DNA from: an uncultured Clostridia bacterium
Lineage (GTDB): Bacteria; Bacillota; Clostridia; Oscillospirales; Ruminococcaceae
DNA length: 64,000 bases
Direction of reading: 5' to 3'
Assembly (NCBI GenBank): GCA_947627875.1
Contig: CANQXS010000002.1
Location: 1-64,000 of the forward strand
In this document: in pieces, positions 39,797-47,763 of the stretch
Layout: every line of letters begins with the position of its first letter
How positions within the stretch are numbered: the stretch's first letter is position 1
Program-made: the position numbers and the translations under genes
The notes under the pieces: generated by a model
Database searches by the model: none
Told to the model about the DNA's origin: nothing
What the model saw: only the letters and a program-made list of their open reading frames with translations

Positions 39797-40102
39797 TTAA
39801 TCATCATATTCAAACCAGTCTTTCAGGACTATCTTAAGTCCAGACGTTAATGTTTGTATCATTTGCAGGACGTCATTGTTATCAAAGACTGCAAATTGTT
39901 TGTTGTCGGCATATTCTTCTATGTTCCAATCAAAGTCAAAAACCTCGCCGTCTTTCGGTATGACCTCTCTCGCTCCGAAATTTCCATCAGTTACCATGAT
40001 TGCTGATTGCAAAATGTGTGGCTCATATTCTGCAAAAACAATACCGCCGTCTGGAAACTCTTTTATCAACTTCTTCATTTGCACTGTATTAAGTATTCTC
40101 AA
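39797..40102 (-). CDS. Hypothetical phage protein, 101 aa
   Basis: Probable start TTG 40102 (MRILNTVQMKKLIKEFPDGG) with AAGGAG upstream; ATG 40078 is an alternative. Sequence IVFAEYEPHI and FDFDWNIEEYAD fit a small conserved phage family. It overlaps the 3' end of the YopX gene. Confidence 0.6.
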   Translation of the reverse strand: MRILNTVQMKKLIKEFPDGGIVFAEYEPHILQSAIMVTDGNFGAREVIPKDGEVFDFDWNIEEYADNKQFAVFDNNDVLQMIQTLTSGLKIVLKDWFEYDD

Positions 40103-40541
40103 AACATTGGTCTCCTTCCAATAACTCGGGGTTGTCGTAGATGTTTCCAACGATCTCCGCATAAGCGTCATCCGTTTCTACCCATAACAAGATATCTGTG
40201 TTCACACCGTCGCCGTTTATTTTAACGAGTTGAAAACCCCAGTTGTATTCTCCGTTCGGATTCCCGAATTTTACAACAGCTATCCATTTCAAACCGTCTG
40301 CTTTGCACGTTAGTCTTAGAATATCATTTTCAAAAATTCTCCTGCCAGCGCTGTCAAAAAGACCTGTAAATTGTCCGACTGTTTCGGGGTTGACAAGACA
40401 AGTTGCATTAAATACCGAGCTTGGCAATTCTTTAATGAAACTTCCTTTTTCTTTTTCAGTGAAATAAAAGCCATAGATCCACTCGCCGCCGAACGTTCTT
40501 TTACCTCTAAACAAAATTTCTCTCACTGTTCTTGCAGACAT
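40089..40541 (-). CDS. YopX-family phage protein
   Basis: A 150-residue YopX protein (first named in SP-beta). Pattern: REILFRGKRTFGGEWIYGFY, then VNPETVGQFTGLFDSAGRRIFENDIL, ending EIVGNIYDNPELL. Function is not known; it is a good marker of phage origin. It stands between the AbrB gene and a small hypothetical gene. Confidence 0.88.
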   Translation of the reverse strand: MSARTVREILFRGKRTFGGEWIYGFYFTEKEKGSFIKELPSSVFNATCLVNPETVGQFTGLFDSAGRRIFENDILRLTCKADGLKWIAVVKFGNPNGEYNWGFQLVKINGDGVNTDILLWVETDDAYAEIVGNIYDNPELLEGDQCFENT

Positions 40542-40551
40542 TTACTCCACC

Positions 40552-40872
40552 TCATTCGCCAAACATTAAATCGTGTACGCTGATATCGTAATATCTTTCA
40601 AACCAATGCCAGATTTCCTCTCGGTGGGTGCCAGCGGGAAAACCATGCCATTCGGTTTCAATGCACTCGGTTTCTGGATTCATTGGAATGTCGCCGAACT
40701 CATCCCATAATTCTTTTGCGGTTTTATATTTCCTCAATATGACGTCTCCTCCGTCTGAAACATAAATTTCAAACGGGTCATCATCTTGAATGCCGAGCTG
40801 TTGCCTGATTCCTCGGGGAATCACAATTCGTCCAAGATCGTCAATTCTACGAATTATACCTGTGGGTTTCAT
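40552..40872 (-). CDS. AbrB/SpoVT-type DNA-binding protein with C-terminal EIWHWFE module
   Basis: A 106-residue protein. The swapped-hairpin AbrB domain is residues 1-50 (TGIIRRIDDLGRIVIPRGIRQQLGI, DPFEIYV). A C-terminal segment EEIWHWFERYYDISVHDLM is also found at the start of the protein at 39434. AbrB proteins are transcriptional regulators binding AT-rich DNA as dimers/tetramers. It probably regulates phage genes. Confidence 0.85.
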   Translation of the reverse strand: MKPTGIIRRIDDLGRIVIPRGIRQQLGIQDDDPFEIYVSDGGDVILRKYKTAKELWDEFGDIPMNPETECIETEWHGFPAGTHREEIWHWFERYYDISVHDLMFGE

Positions 40873-40918
40873 TATAATACCTCCTCAACGACTACAACTT
40901 TTTCTGGTGAAATTAAAA

Positions 40919-41233
40919 TTAAATCACGTCACCAACAACCCCGTTTGTACCAATTCCATTTTCAATATTCATCATGATAATGTCATCACATTCAAACTTA
41001 TATCTTTTACGAAATTCTTTCTCTCCCAAATTTTTAAGACTTGCTTGAAACATTCCAGAAAAGAAAGAAGAATTAACGGAAAGGACATTTTCGGGGATAA
41101 AAAATACGACCTCATTTTGCTGTTTATCAAGTAAGTCCAATCTGAATTCTTCTCTGGCATACCTGCCCAAGTCTGCCCCAGATAATACCCTATACTTTTT
41201 TCCGTCTATAATACTGATATTTATTCTGTCCAT
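40919..41233 (-). CDS. STAS-like (DUF4325) protein
   Basis: A 104-residue protein with the DUF4325 pattern: a beta-strand ending in LSGADLGRYARE, then ENVLSVNSSFFSGMFQASLKNLGEKEFRKRYKF. STAS-like domains act as regulatory partners (anti-anti-sigma-like or with ATPases). No partner is visible next to it. Confidence 0.65.
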   Translation of the reverse strand: MDRINISIIDGKKYRVLSGADLGRYAREEFRLDLLDKQQNEVVFFIPENVLSVNSSFFSGMFQASLKNLGEKEFRKRYKFECDDIIMMNIENGIGTNGVVGDVI

Positions 41234-41507
41234 ATCATTAGGTTCCTTTCAAATACTTGCTGAATTATGCCCGTTCTCGTGAATCGTTCCAAATCACCGT
41301 GTTTAGGAGTTTACCATCTCCCTGCAAAAAAGTTCATAATCATATTTTGTCATAACAAGTATTCTCCTTTATAAAAGACAAGTTTTATTTTGATGTTCTC
41401 ACTATAAGAAAAACTGACAAACACCTTGCAAAGCCAATAAAATCGCGGGTTTACAAGGTGTTCTAAATGCAGAACCTATGAAAAACGACGTATTTATGTA
41501 ACGTTCG
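41234..41507. other. Intergenic region with inverted repeat
   Basis: About 270 bases without a long ORF. It contains a perfect 9-bp inverted repeat AACACCTTG (41420-41428)/CAAGGTGTT (41454-41462) followed on the minus strand by five T after a few bases. This could be a weak terminator for the HPr-like gene. A 16-residue ORF at 41303-41353 (minus) has an AAAGGAG site and may be a leader peptide or chance. Confidence 0.45.
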
Positions 41508-41729
41508 TCATACGCAAAACTTTGATATTTGATCGTAGATATCCATATCTGCTGTGCAGAACAGCGGATCCCAATGCATTGCCATAATTACGCCGAGCAT
41601 ACTCTTTGCATTTGCAGATTGATTGGAGCTGTTCGACAGCCTCACGGTCGTAGGTAGTTTAACAACCGAACCCACAAAATCAACCATTTGTCTGCTGTTC
41701 TCAATCTTAATCTTATAAATGTGCTTCAT
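41508..41729 (-). CDS. HPr-like protein lacking the phosphorylatable histidine
   Basis: A 73-residue protein with the HPr-fold end pattern NAKSMLGVIMAMHW, matching the NAKS-hmGVM segment of HPr/Crh around the regulatory serine. The N-terminal part lacks the GLHARPA motif, so no His is available for PTS phosphotransfer. It may be regulatory, in the manner of Crh. Assignment by pattern only. Confidence 0.6.
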   Translation of the reverse strand: MKHIYKIKIENSRQMVDFVGSVVKLPTTVRLSNSSNQSANAKSMLGVIMAMHWDPLFCTADMDIYDQISKFCV

Positions 41730-41740
41730 AACTACCTCCT

Positions 41741-42379
41741 TTATAAATCAAATAGCTCCTTCAAAACTCTGGGTGCATAGGTTTGATTAGCTATCTCGGC
41801 AAAAGCCGCTTCTATTTTACCGCTGACTATTTCCTCGCGGCTCATTCCGAGAATCGCTTCGGCTCTACGCAGCTCATCCTTTAAAAATCTGCGCTTAATT
41901 CTGCGTTCGTGGATCATTGAATAGAGTTTATATCCTTGCGCGGCATTACATTTGAAAAACTCACAAGCGTGTTCGCAATCACAAAGCTCGTTATTAACCT
42001 GATTCAGTTCAACAGCTAAATCCTCTTTATATTTGAGGATATCTGTGAAAGCGGTCTTTAAATTGGTCGCTATCTGCTCCCAATCGAACGGTGATTTATC
42101 CATAGAGGAAGTATCCAAATCAGCACGGAACCCGCCCTTTTGTTCTGAAGATACCTGAGCTGCGCTGGGCTGGAATTGCGGGATGTCGATTGAATACATC
42201 TCGACAAACCAGTCAGATCTCTTCTTCTTTGAAATCTGATTCATTATAACGCGCCAGGCTTTGTTTGCGTCAGCAAACCGAGTAGCCTTATTGCGGTCGG
42301 TTGTTGCAGAAATGCGCTGACCTCCGTCGAAACGAACATATTTGCCACCACTTAACCCAGAAATTATATATTCTGCCAT
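41741..42379 (-). CDS. Conserved phage protein, 212 aa
   Basis: Start ATG 42379 (MAEYIISGLSGGKYVRF) with GAGGTG upstream. The N-terminal 60 residues (KATRFADANKAWRVI) match a phage family with a small alpha/beta domain. A long helical region with CDCEHACEFFKC then contains possible metal ligands. Function unknown. Confidence 0.65.
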   Translation of the reverse strand: MAEYIISGLSGGKYVRFDGGQRISATTDRNKATRFADANKAWRVIMNQISKKKRSDWFVEMYSIDIPQFQPSAAQVSSEQKGGFRADLDTSSMDKSPFDWEQIATNLKTAFTDILKYKEDLAVELNQVNNELCDCEHACEFFKCNAAQGYKLYSMIHERRIKRRFLKDELRRAEAILGMSREEIVSGKIEAAFAEIANQTYAPRVLKELFDL

Positions 42380-42415
42380 AGTTCTCACCTCACTTTCTTA
42401 AAAATTGGCATAAAA

Positions 42416-42439
42416 AATGCACGACCTAAATCGTGCATT
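42416..42439 (-). terminator. Terminator of the MrpR-like repressor gene
   Basis: Perfect stem AATGCACGA/TCGTGCATT with a six-base loop, followed on the minus strand by a run of T. It lies immediately after the repressor stop at 42445. Confidence 0.85.
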
Positions 42440-42444
42440 AAAAG

Positions 42445-43683
42445 TTATGCAAATGCCTTTTTCCACTGTTGGTAGTCTTTCAATCGTTCGCGACACTTAT
42501 TGTTTATAATGCTTTGCTCGGATCGCGAAGAGCTTGTCTTATACTTTCTGCCATGCTGCTCTTCCCATTTGGCAATATCGTATTTGACTTCCTCGTCAAA
42601 TGAGGGTGTGAGCTTGTCGATCCTTTCTTTTTCGTATGCCCTGTAATAAACCCCAGATAAATACAACCTTGTGTATGAATATGTGTTTGCCTTGATTTCA
42701 ACCTCTGGCTGCTCGTCTGCCTCTCTGCTTTCACGGCGCTTGTACCTATGATAAGCATTGTGAACGCATTGACGTGATACATTTAATGACCTCGCAACCT
42801 CTGACTGCTGCATGTGTTGGTTGTCAATCATATCTACAATCTTCAGTTCCTGTTCTGACGGCTTTCGATTCCTTTTTCTGGGAGCTTCCTGCTTACATAT
42901 CTTTTGGAGGTATCTATGCCCAGACAGAGCCATATTGACAACAGAACGAATCGTTTGCAGACTGACCTGTTCGTTTGTAATTCCGCGCAGAATTAAATCG
43001 CCCGCAGCTCTCGGCATATTCATTTCATAACCAGAACGGAAAACTGAGAACGACTCTAAATTACATGCCAGTTCAAAGTCCTCTTTACATTCTTTATAAA
43101 TTTCAAATGTTCTGCCGTCGAGATGAATTTCCAAACGTGAGAGGTCTACGTCATTCTTTGTTACTTTCAAAGCGTCGATTTCTTTTAGACCCGCAAAAGC
43201 CATCCAAAGAAAAACACGATACGTTATATCTATTGTATGCTTTTCTGGCGGGTCAAAACCATAAATCGGATTATCTAACACTTCCTTAAGGTGCTTGGGA
43301 GAGCCGACCATTTGTCTGCGGTACTTGTCAATGTTATACGGCACAATCTCAAAAACCGCATTAGATGTTTCTATACCCTTAGTATCTTTGCACCAAGTTA
43401 CATAGTCTTTTAAAACCTTGACTGATCTGTCAATGGTTTTGCCCTTAAGACCCAGGCGACCGTTGATGATTGGTTCAAGAATTTCTTTCGGAAACTGACA
43501 TAAATCACAGTGATGTTTCGTTTCGTCATTCGTGAATATTGAAAATATCTGAACCATTAACTGAATCGTCTGTAAAGAATTGGTGCCGCTGTCAATAAAC
43601 TCATTTTTGAGTTCCGCATTGTAGAGTAAAGCGCGATTTCTTTCGATACGCCGAAGCAAATCTTTGTCTTGATAGACTGACAT
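42445..43683 (-). CDS. MrpR/YopR-like lytic repressor (tyrosine-recombinase fold)
   Basis: A 412-residue protein starting at ATG 43683 (MSVYQDKDLLRRIERNRALLYNAEL). The first 200 residues resemble a tyrosine-recombinase fold (LKDYVTWCKD, FLWMAFAGLKEIDALKVTKNDVDL) but the catalytic Arg-His-Arg-Tyr set is not evident. This matches the MrpR/YopR master repressor of SP-beta-like phages. A helix-turn-helix lies in QQSEVARSLNVSRQCVHNAYHRY. It is monocistronic, with its own promoter, inverted-repeat operator and terminator. Possible alternative: an inactive integrase. Confidence 0.75.
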   Translation of the reverse strand: MSVYQDKDLLRRIERNRALLYNAELKNEFIDSGTNSLQTIQLMVQIFSIFTNDETKHHCDLCQFPKEILEPIINGRLGLKGKTIDRSVKVLKDYVTWCKDTKGIETSNAVFEIVPYNIDKYRRQMVGSPKHLKEVLDNPIYGFDPPEKHTIDITYRVFLWMAFAGLKEIDALKVTKNDVDLSRLEIHLDGRTFEIYKECKEDFELACNLESFSVFRSGYEMNMPRAAGDLILRGITNEQVSLQTIRSVVNMALSGHRYLQKICKQEAPRKRNRKPSEQELKIVDMIDNQHMQQSEVARSLNVSRQCVHNAYHRYKRRESREADEQPEVEIKANTYSYTRLYLSGVYYRAYEKERIDKLTPSFDEEVKYDIAKWEEQHGRKYKTSSSRSEQSIINNKCRERLKDYQQWKKAFA

Positions 43684-43739
43684 GAAAACACCCCGCTTGG
43701 TTTTATACTTTGTTACAAGTATATCACAAAAGCGGGGTG
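43684..43739 (-). promoter_or_regulatory. Promoter and inverted-repeat operator of the repressor gene
   Basis: On the minus strand, -35 TTGTGA (43724-43729) and -10 TATAAA (43702-43707) are 16 bases apart. The whole promoter is bracketed by a perfect 10-bp inverted repeat CACCCCGCTT (43689-43698)/AAGCGGGGTG (43730-43739). This layout fits autoregulation by a dimer or tetramer that occludes RNA polymerase. A GGGGTG Shine-Dalgarno lies five bases before ATG 43683. Confidence 0.7.
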
Positions 43740-43770
43740 CTGTCAATACAATTATACGCGATTTTATAGA

Positions 43771-44460
43771 CTAAATTCGCAAACCATATGTGCCGTTCTG
43801 AACCGAAGGATCTGCCAAAGCGGATTGGATATGTTCTCTAACCTTGCGTCTTAACTCTTGAGAATAAAAACCGTCATACGGTTTCACAGACCAAGAGCGC
43901 GGCCTGTCGGATCGCAAAGTATACATAAATACCAAATCGCCATTGTCAGAAAAGTCCGTCATATTCATATCGTACTCTGGATAGTTATCGACCAAATGTC
44001 TTTCGATAGCCTGGAAACATCTTTCTTTATAACGCCCGTTGATAATGAATCCAAGACCTAACCCAGTGATAGCATCGTCATAGATATACCCTCCAACCGC
44101 AAGCAACAGATGGGTCAGCAGCCTATCCGACCGTTGCTTAATTTCGTGCATATTCTTGCCGCCAAATACAAAACTACTTGTGAGCGAGGCACGATAATTT
44201 TCACCGAAGATATACACAAGATCGTTATGAAGTATGTCTATTACCTCGTCATATGAAAACTCTTTTGCAAAAATCCACCTCTGTAAGGCGTCGTCTGAAG
44301 TGATAGTGTTATAACAACCTACACCGCACAAAGCTTTATATGTCGCCTTTCTTCTATCACATTCGGACATTTTTGCCTTATAGTTTATCTGCGATGCTTT
44401 GCCGTTGATTTTTACGCCGAGCAGTACTGCGATTCCGATTATTGCTATTATCAGTTCCAT
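43771..44460 (-). CDS. Membrane-anchored phage protein, 229 aa
   Basis: Residues 1-17 are a hydrophobic anchor (MELIIAIIGIAVLLGV). The rest is soluble, with helices and a Gly-rich loop (LAVGGYIYDDAITGLGLGFII). No catalytic motif recognised. It lies just upstream of the repressor promoter, so it may be a superinfection or membrane factor; that is conjecture. Confidence 0.6.
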   Translation of the reverse strand: MELIIAIIGIAVLLGVKINGKASQINYKAKMSECDRRKATYKALCGVGCYNTITSDDALQRWIFAKEFSYDEVIDILHNDLVYIFGENYRASLTSSFVFGGKNMHEIKQRSDRLLTHLLLAVGGYIYDDAITGLGLGFIINGRYKERCFQAIERHLVDNYPEYDMNMTDFSDNGDLVFMYTLRSDRPRSWSVKPYDGFYSQELRRKVREHIQSALADPSVQNGTYGLRI

Positions 44461-44469
44461 ACAAACCTC

Positions 44470-44694
44470 CTACAATCCAGACAGCGAATCCGCAACATCA
44501 TTTATTGCGTCGATTGCGTCCTCTAATGTGTCGATTGCCTCTTCCATGACGGCACATCTTTCACTTTCCTGAAGGTTCTCTGGCATATTTGATAACGAAT
44601 ATTCCTCGTCAAACTTGACATCGGCTATAATGTCAACGGCTTTTGAAAGATATTGACATGCATCTTCAAGAAGTTTTCGTCGTTTCTTGTTCAA
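44470..44694 (-). CDS. Small helical acidic protein, 74 aa
   Basis: Likely starts at TTG 44694 (MNKKRRKLLEDACQYL) with AGGAAGGTGG upstream. Almost wholly helical, with Glu/Asp-rich heptads (MEEAIDTLEDAIDAINDVADSL) that could form a coiled coil. No family recognised. Confidence 0.6.
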   Translation of the reverse strand: MNKKRRKLLEDACQYLSKAVDIIADVKFDEEYSLSNMPENLQESERCAVMEEAIDTLEDAIDAINDVADSLSGL

Positions 44695-44757
44695 TACGCC
44701 ACCTTCCTTTCTATAATAGCATGTCTTCGGCAAAAAATCAACGATTTTTTATCCGTA

Positions 44758-45159
44758 TTAGTCCGATTCTTTGGACTCTTCGCTCGGGGTCTCAACAAAT
44801 GAGTCAACCGCTGCCCAAATTTCATCTTCAGCTGCCTGTCTTGCCTGTTCGATTTCTCTCTGTAAAACAGTTTTCATTCTATCGGCTATCGAATGTGCGT
44901 AGAAATTCAAAGCCTCAATGAGATAAGGCTGCATTTCCTTGCCGCAGCGGAACACGTTGCTAAAATCATTGTGTCCGTACTCCATGCAAGCAAACAGCTG
45001 AATATCTGAATAAGGCTTGTCGGTGAACTCGAACTTTGATTTGTCAGGCGAATACTCTTCTTTCATCTCGTCGTCCATAATCCCCAGCACAAGGTCAATC
45101 TTATTTGCCAACTCTGTGTTGCGGTTTCGGATTTCTCTGTAGTAGTCAAGACCAGTCAT
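44758..45159 (-). CDS. Hypothetical helical protein, 133 aa
   Basis: Starts at ATG 45159 (MTGLDYYREIRNRNTEL) with AAAGGAGG. Mostly helical, ending in acidic residues (VETPSEESKESD). It follows the terminator at 45177-45202, so it must have its own promoter or depend on readthrough. Function unknown. Confidence 0.6.
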   Translation of the reverse strand: MTGLDYYREIRNRNTELANKIDLVLGIMDDEMKEEYSPDKSKFEFTDKPYSDIQLFACMEYGHNDFSNVFRCGKEMQPYLIEALNFYAHSIADRMKTVLQREIEQARQAAEDEIWAAVDSFVETPSEESKESD

Positions 45160-45176
45160 AAGCTTCCTCCTTTCAT

Positions 45177-45202
45177 AAAAAGCACCGCTTTGAAGCGGTG
45201 CT
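45177..45202 (-). terminator. Rho-independent terminator
   Basis: Perfect stem AGCACCGCT/AGCGGTGCT with a four-base loop and a T-run on the minus strand. It ends the transcription unit starting at 45622. Confidence 0.85.
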
Positions 45203-45208
45203 GATGTC

Positions 45209-45622
45209 TTATTCGGCTTTGACAAAAATATTAGGTATGGTGAAATTGATACAAGAGCCTCGTTTTGTCTTCTCAATGTTGAACGCAGAAGAATTGCCTA
45301 CGATTTCGCTGAACTCTTTGATTTCATCGCCATATACGTCAAAAACCTCGAAGTATGCAACTACGTCGCCGTGCCTTGCTCTCGGGTCTATCTTGCATGG
45401 TTCAACCTGACCGCCGCACTTATCTGCTATTCTCTTTAAGAAATGCACAGCAGAGATGTACTTCTGCATTTGATCCGGATTAACTCTGAGATTTGCGTAG
45501 TTCTGTCTTGCAAGGACTGATCGATACAAATCCCAGAAAGCCTTCATGTATTCTGCGTCGTTTAAATCTGATGCACCATTGACTATCTCGCTGAGCTGGT
45601 CTAAAACTTCGGCGTTAATCAT
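45209..45622 (-). CDS. Conserved phage hypothetical protein, 137 aa
   Basis: A 137-residue protein (MINAEVLDQLSEIVNGASDL...ARQNYANLRV) with a helical N-terminal half and beta-rich C-terminus (RGSCINFTIPNIFV). It has a strong promoter upstream and a terminator after it, so it is a monocistronic unit. Function unknown. Confidence 0.65.
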   Translation of the reverse strand: MINAEVLDQLSEIVNGASDLNDAEYMKAFWDLYRSVLARQNYANLRVNPDQMQKYISAVHFLKRIADKCGGQVEPCKIDPRARHGDVVAYFEVFDVYGDEIKEFSEIVGNSSAFNIEKTKRGSCINFTIPNIFVKAE

Positions 45623-45647
45623 AATATCACTCCTAATCTTTTTATAT

Positions 45648-45676
45648 ATTGTAACATATTATCATGCCAAATGCAA
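45648..45676 (-). promoter_or_regulatory. Sigma-A-type promoter
   Basis: Minus-strand TTGCAT (45671-45676) and TACAAT (45648-45653) with a 17-base spacer, 26 bases before the start of the gene at 45622. This is the best consensus promoter seen in the phage region. Confidence 0.75.
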
Positions 45677-45705
45677 GCGTTGACATGTAATATATTGCAA
45701 GCCTG

Positions 45706-46500
45706 TTATATATGGCAGTCAACGATTGTCAGATACCAGTTGTTTTCGATTGCAGGACGGATAAAGTTGTCGTAGTAGTTATCACACCACGCCGTATCCT
45801 CGTCGCCAGTTTCAGAACTGATTCCGAACCAACCCATCTCACCTTTTGAATGCCACTCGCCGTCTGGCGTAATTACCGCATAAGTAGAAAACTCTGTCAT
45901 CTTACGCCGATATGTTTCCTCGTCGGGGTATAACGACATAAGATACTCCTTCGAGTAGAACGGGGAACCCTCTAAGTATTCCTTATACGGCTCGAGCTGC
46001 CGAATTTCATTCTCTCGCATCTTTTCAAAATCAACGAACTTGGAATACCCGCTGTCGCCTGTTTGACCATTTTTGAAAGTCAGGAGACCGCCCCATCTAC
46101 CGCCGACCGAATACCAATCCCACTTGGATTTAGGATTATAAGTTGACATTTGATCGCCGCGTTCATTGAAACTGTCCTCATCCTCATACTCTTTGCGATA
46201 GTAATCATAAATTTCCTGATCGCTCCAAGACTTGACGAGCGGCAATATTTTTGCGATATAATTATATCTTTCTATCTGATTCGGCAAAAGTTCTTTTTCA
46301 TATTTACGCGGATTATTTACGAAATCCGCATACTTATCGTTGTAATCTCTATAGAGACGTTGCTTAGTTTCTTCTATAATCTGCTCCCTTGTCTTATAAA
46401 CATAAGGCGCAACTTCAATATTCTCGTCAAACGGGGCGAGTAAGGCACCGACATCCCTGCCGTCCTTAACAGAAAAAACCGCTACTGTATAATGACTCAT
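45706..46500 (-). CDS. Conserved phage protein, 264 aa
   Basis: Begins MSHYTVAVFSVKDGRDVGALLAPFDENI and contains YNPKSKWDWYSVGGRWGGLLT. This is a signature of a common Firmicutes phage family with the Trp-Tyr-Gly-Gly-Arg core and a C-terminal DGEWHSKGEMGWFG. The role is unknown. It overlaps the upstream gene by 4 bases. Confidence 0.72.
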   Translation of the reverse strand: MSHYTVAVFSVKDGRDVGALLAPFDENIEVAPYVYKTREQIIEETKQRLYRDYNDKYADFVNNPRKYEKELLPNQIERYNYIAKILPLVKSWSDQEIYDYYRKEYEDEDSFNERGDQMSTYNPKSKWDWYSVGGRWGGLLTFKNGQTGDSGYSKFVDFEKMRENEIRQLEPYKEYLEGSPFYSKEYLMSLYPDEETYRRKMTEFSTYAVITPDGEWHSKGEMGWFGISSETGDEDTAWCDNYYDNFIRPAIENNWYLTIVDCHI

Positions 46501-46946
46501 TCATCTTCCTCCTTAATTTTGTCGTATTCTTCGCATAGTTTAGCAATATCGGCATACTTTTGAATACGCATTTCTCGCACAAACTGCTGATATTCCTTTG
46601 CTTTTGGCGTAGGATTACCCCATAAACTGTCTCGGTCAGCTTGGTCAAGACTTGCGTATCGCTCGTCTGTACGGTTGATAAAGAGCATATGTAAATCGCG
46701 GGCCCTTGAAGATTCATAAGCATAATGATAACGGGCAAGACTTTTATGATTGCCAGATAGTCTTGCGTATTCGCTTAGCATTCCTATAATCTCTCTATCA
46801 AGTCCGCTTTGCCCTTCATCAGCGTAAACTTTTGATAGCGATTCACTTTTCCACGAACGAAATGGTCTGTCATCGTTACTCATACGCGAGCATATGTAAA
46901 CCCCGTCCGCTTTCACTGTGATTCTTTTAATGTATGCGTAACTCAT
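46497..46946 (-). CDS. Hypothetical phage protein, 149 aa
   Basis: Probable start ATG 46946 (MSYAYIKRITVKADGVYICSR) with GGAGG upstream. Beta-rich N-terminus, then long helices (YHYAYESSRARDLHMLF, YQQFVREMRIQKY). Resembles phage proteins beginning KITVKKDGVY. Function unknown. It directly follows the NAD synthetase gene. Confidence 0.62.
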   Translation of the reverse strand: MSYAYIKRITVKADGVYICSRMSNDDRPFRSWKSESLSKVYADEGQSGLDREIIGMLSEYARLSGNHKSLARYHYAYESSRARDLHMLFINRTDERYASLDQADRDSLWGNPTPKAKEYQQFVREMRIQKYADIAKLCEEYDKIKEEDE

Positions 46947-46977
46947 ATTATCGCTCACCTCCAAGAGCCCTGATGAA

Positions 46978-47751
46978 TCAAGCCAAATCTGGAATAAATG
47001 TAGGCATTGGCTTGAGTTTGAATTCGTTCTTCTTATGCAGTTTGTCGATTAGCTGCTTTGTGTTTTCATCGTCACAGACGCCTGTTCTGATATACTTGTC
47101 CAGAACCTCGTAAGTGAAGCCGAGATTTTCTTCGTCTGTCAACCCACACAGTCCGTCAGACGGCACTTTTCTGACAAGCTCCTCGGGAAGTCCAAACTCC
47201 AAACCAAGCTCTATGACCTCGTGGACGGTCAGACCGCCGAGCGGCGAAACGTCCCCCGCGCTGTCACCATAGCGGGTCGAATACCCGACATAATCCTCTG
47301 AAAAGTTGCAAGTGTTCATTACTCTGCCGTTCAACGACTGAGATAAAGCATACAGCGCACACATTCTGAGCCTCGCGGGGAGGTTGATTTCTGTCTGTTG
47401 GGTTGCATAAATCTGATTAGTAGCAAAGGGCTCACCATTTACTATGCATTTCATAGACTCAAATGCGTCAAGGATTGCATAATCAGCCTCAGCGATATTA
47501 AGCTCAGTATATCTGATGTTCAAGTGCTTGATTAACCGCAGAGCATAATTGTAATCTGGCATAAAACCATTCGGCATTATTACGCCGATTACTCTGTCCT
47601 TACCCAGAGCCTCAACACATAAAGCCGCGACAACGCTTGAATCCTTGCCGCCCGAGATTCCAACGATGGCATTACAGCCCTTGCCGTTTTCCTCAAACCA
47701 GTTGCGAAGCCAAGTTACAAGTTCTTCCTTTACTTTCTTTGCATTAAACAT
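46978..47751 (-). CDS. nadE: NAD synthetase, NH3-dependent type
   Basis: A 257-residue PP-loop enzyme that amidates nicotinate adenine dinucleotide to NAD. P-loop SGGKDS is at 33-38 (IVGISGGKDSSVV). The family signatures TCNFSEDYVGYSTRYGDSAGD and APLGGLTVHEV-like SPLGGLTVHE are present. There is no glutaminase domain, so ammonia or a partner supplies nitrogen. It is separated from the nicotinamide phosphoribosyltransferase by 12 bases, in the same operon as PRPP synthetase and nicotinamidase. Confidence 0.95.
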   Translation of the reverse strand: MFNAKKVKEELVTWLRNWFEENGKGCNAIVGISGGKDSSVVAALCVEALGKDRVIGVIMPNGFMPDYNYALRLIKHLNIRYTELNIAEADYAILDAFESMKCIVNGEPFATNQIYATQQTEINLPARLRMCALYALSQSLNGRVMNTCNFSEDYVGYSTRYGDSAGDVSPLGGLTVHEVIELGLEFGLPEELVRKVPSDGLCGLTDEENLGFTYEVLDKYIRTGVCDDENTKQLIDKLHKKNEFKLKPMPTFIPDLA

Positions 47752-47763
47752 TGTGATACCTCC

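Noticed and set aside
42445-43683. Active phage integrase
   Set aside because: The fold resembles a tyrosine recombinase, but I cannot find the catalytic Arg/His/Arg/Tyr set. The gene is autonomous with an operator, which fits an MrpR-type repressor better.
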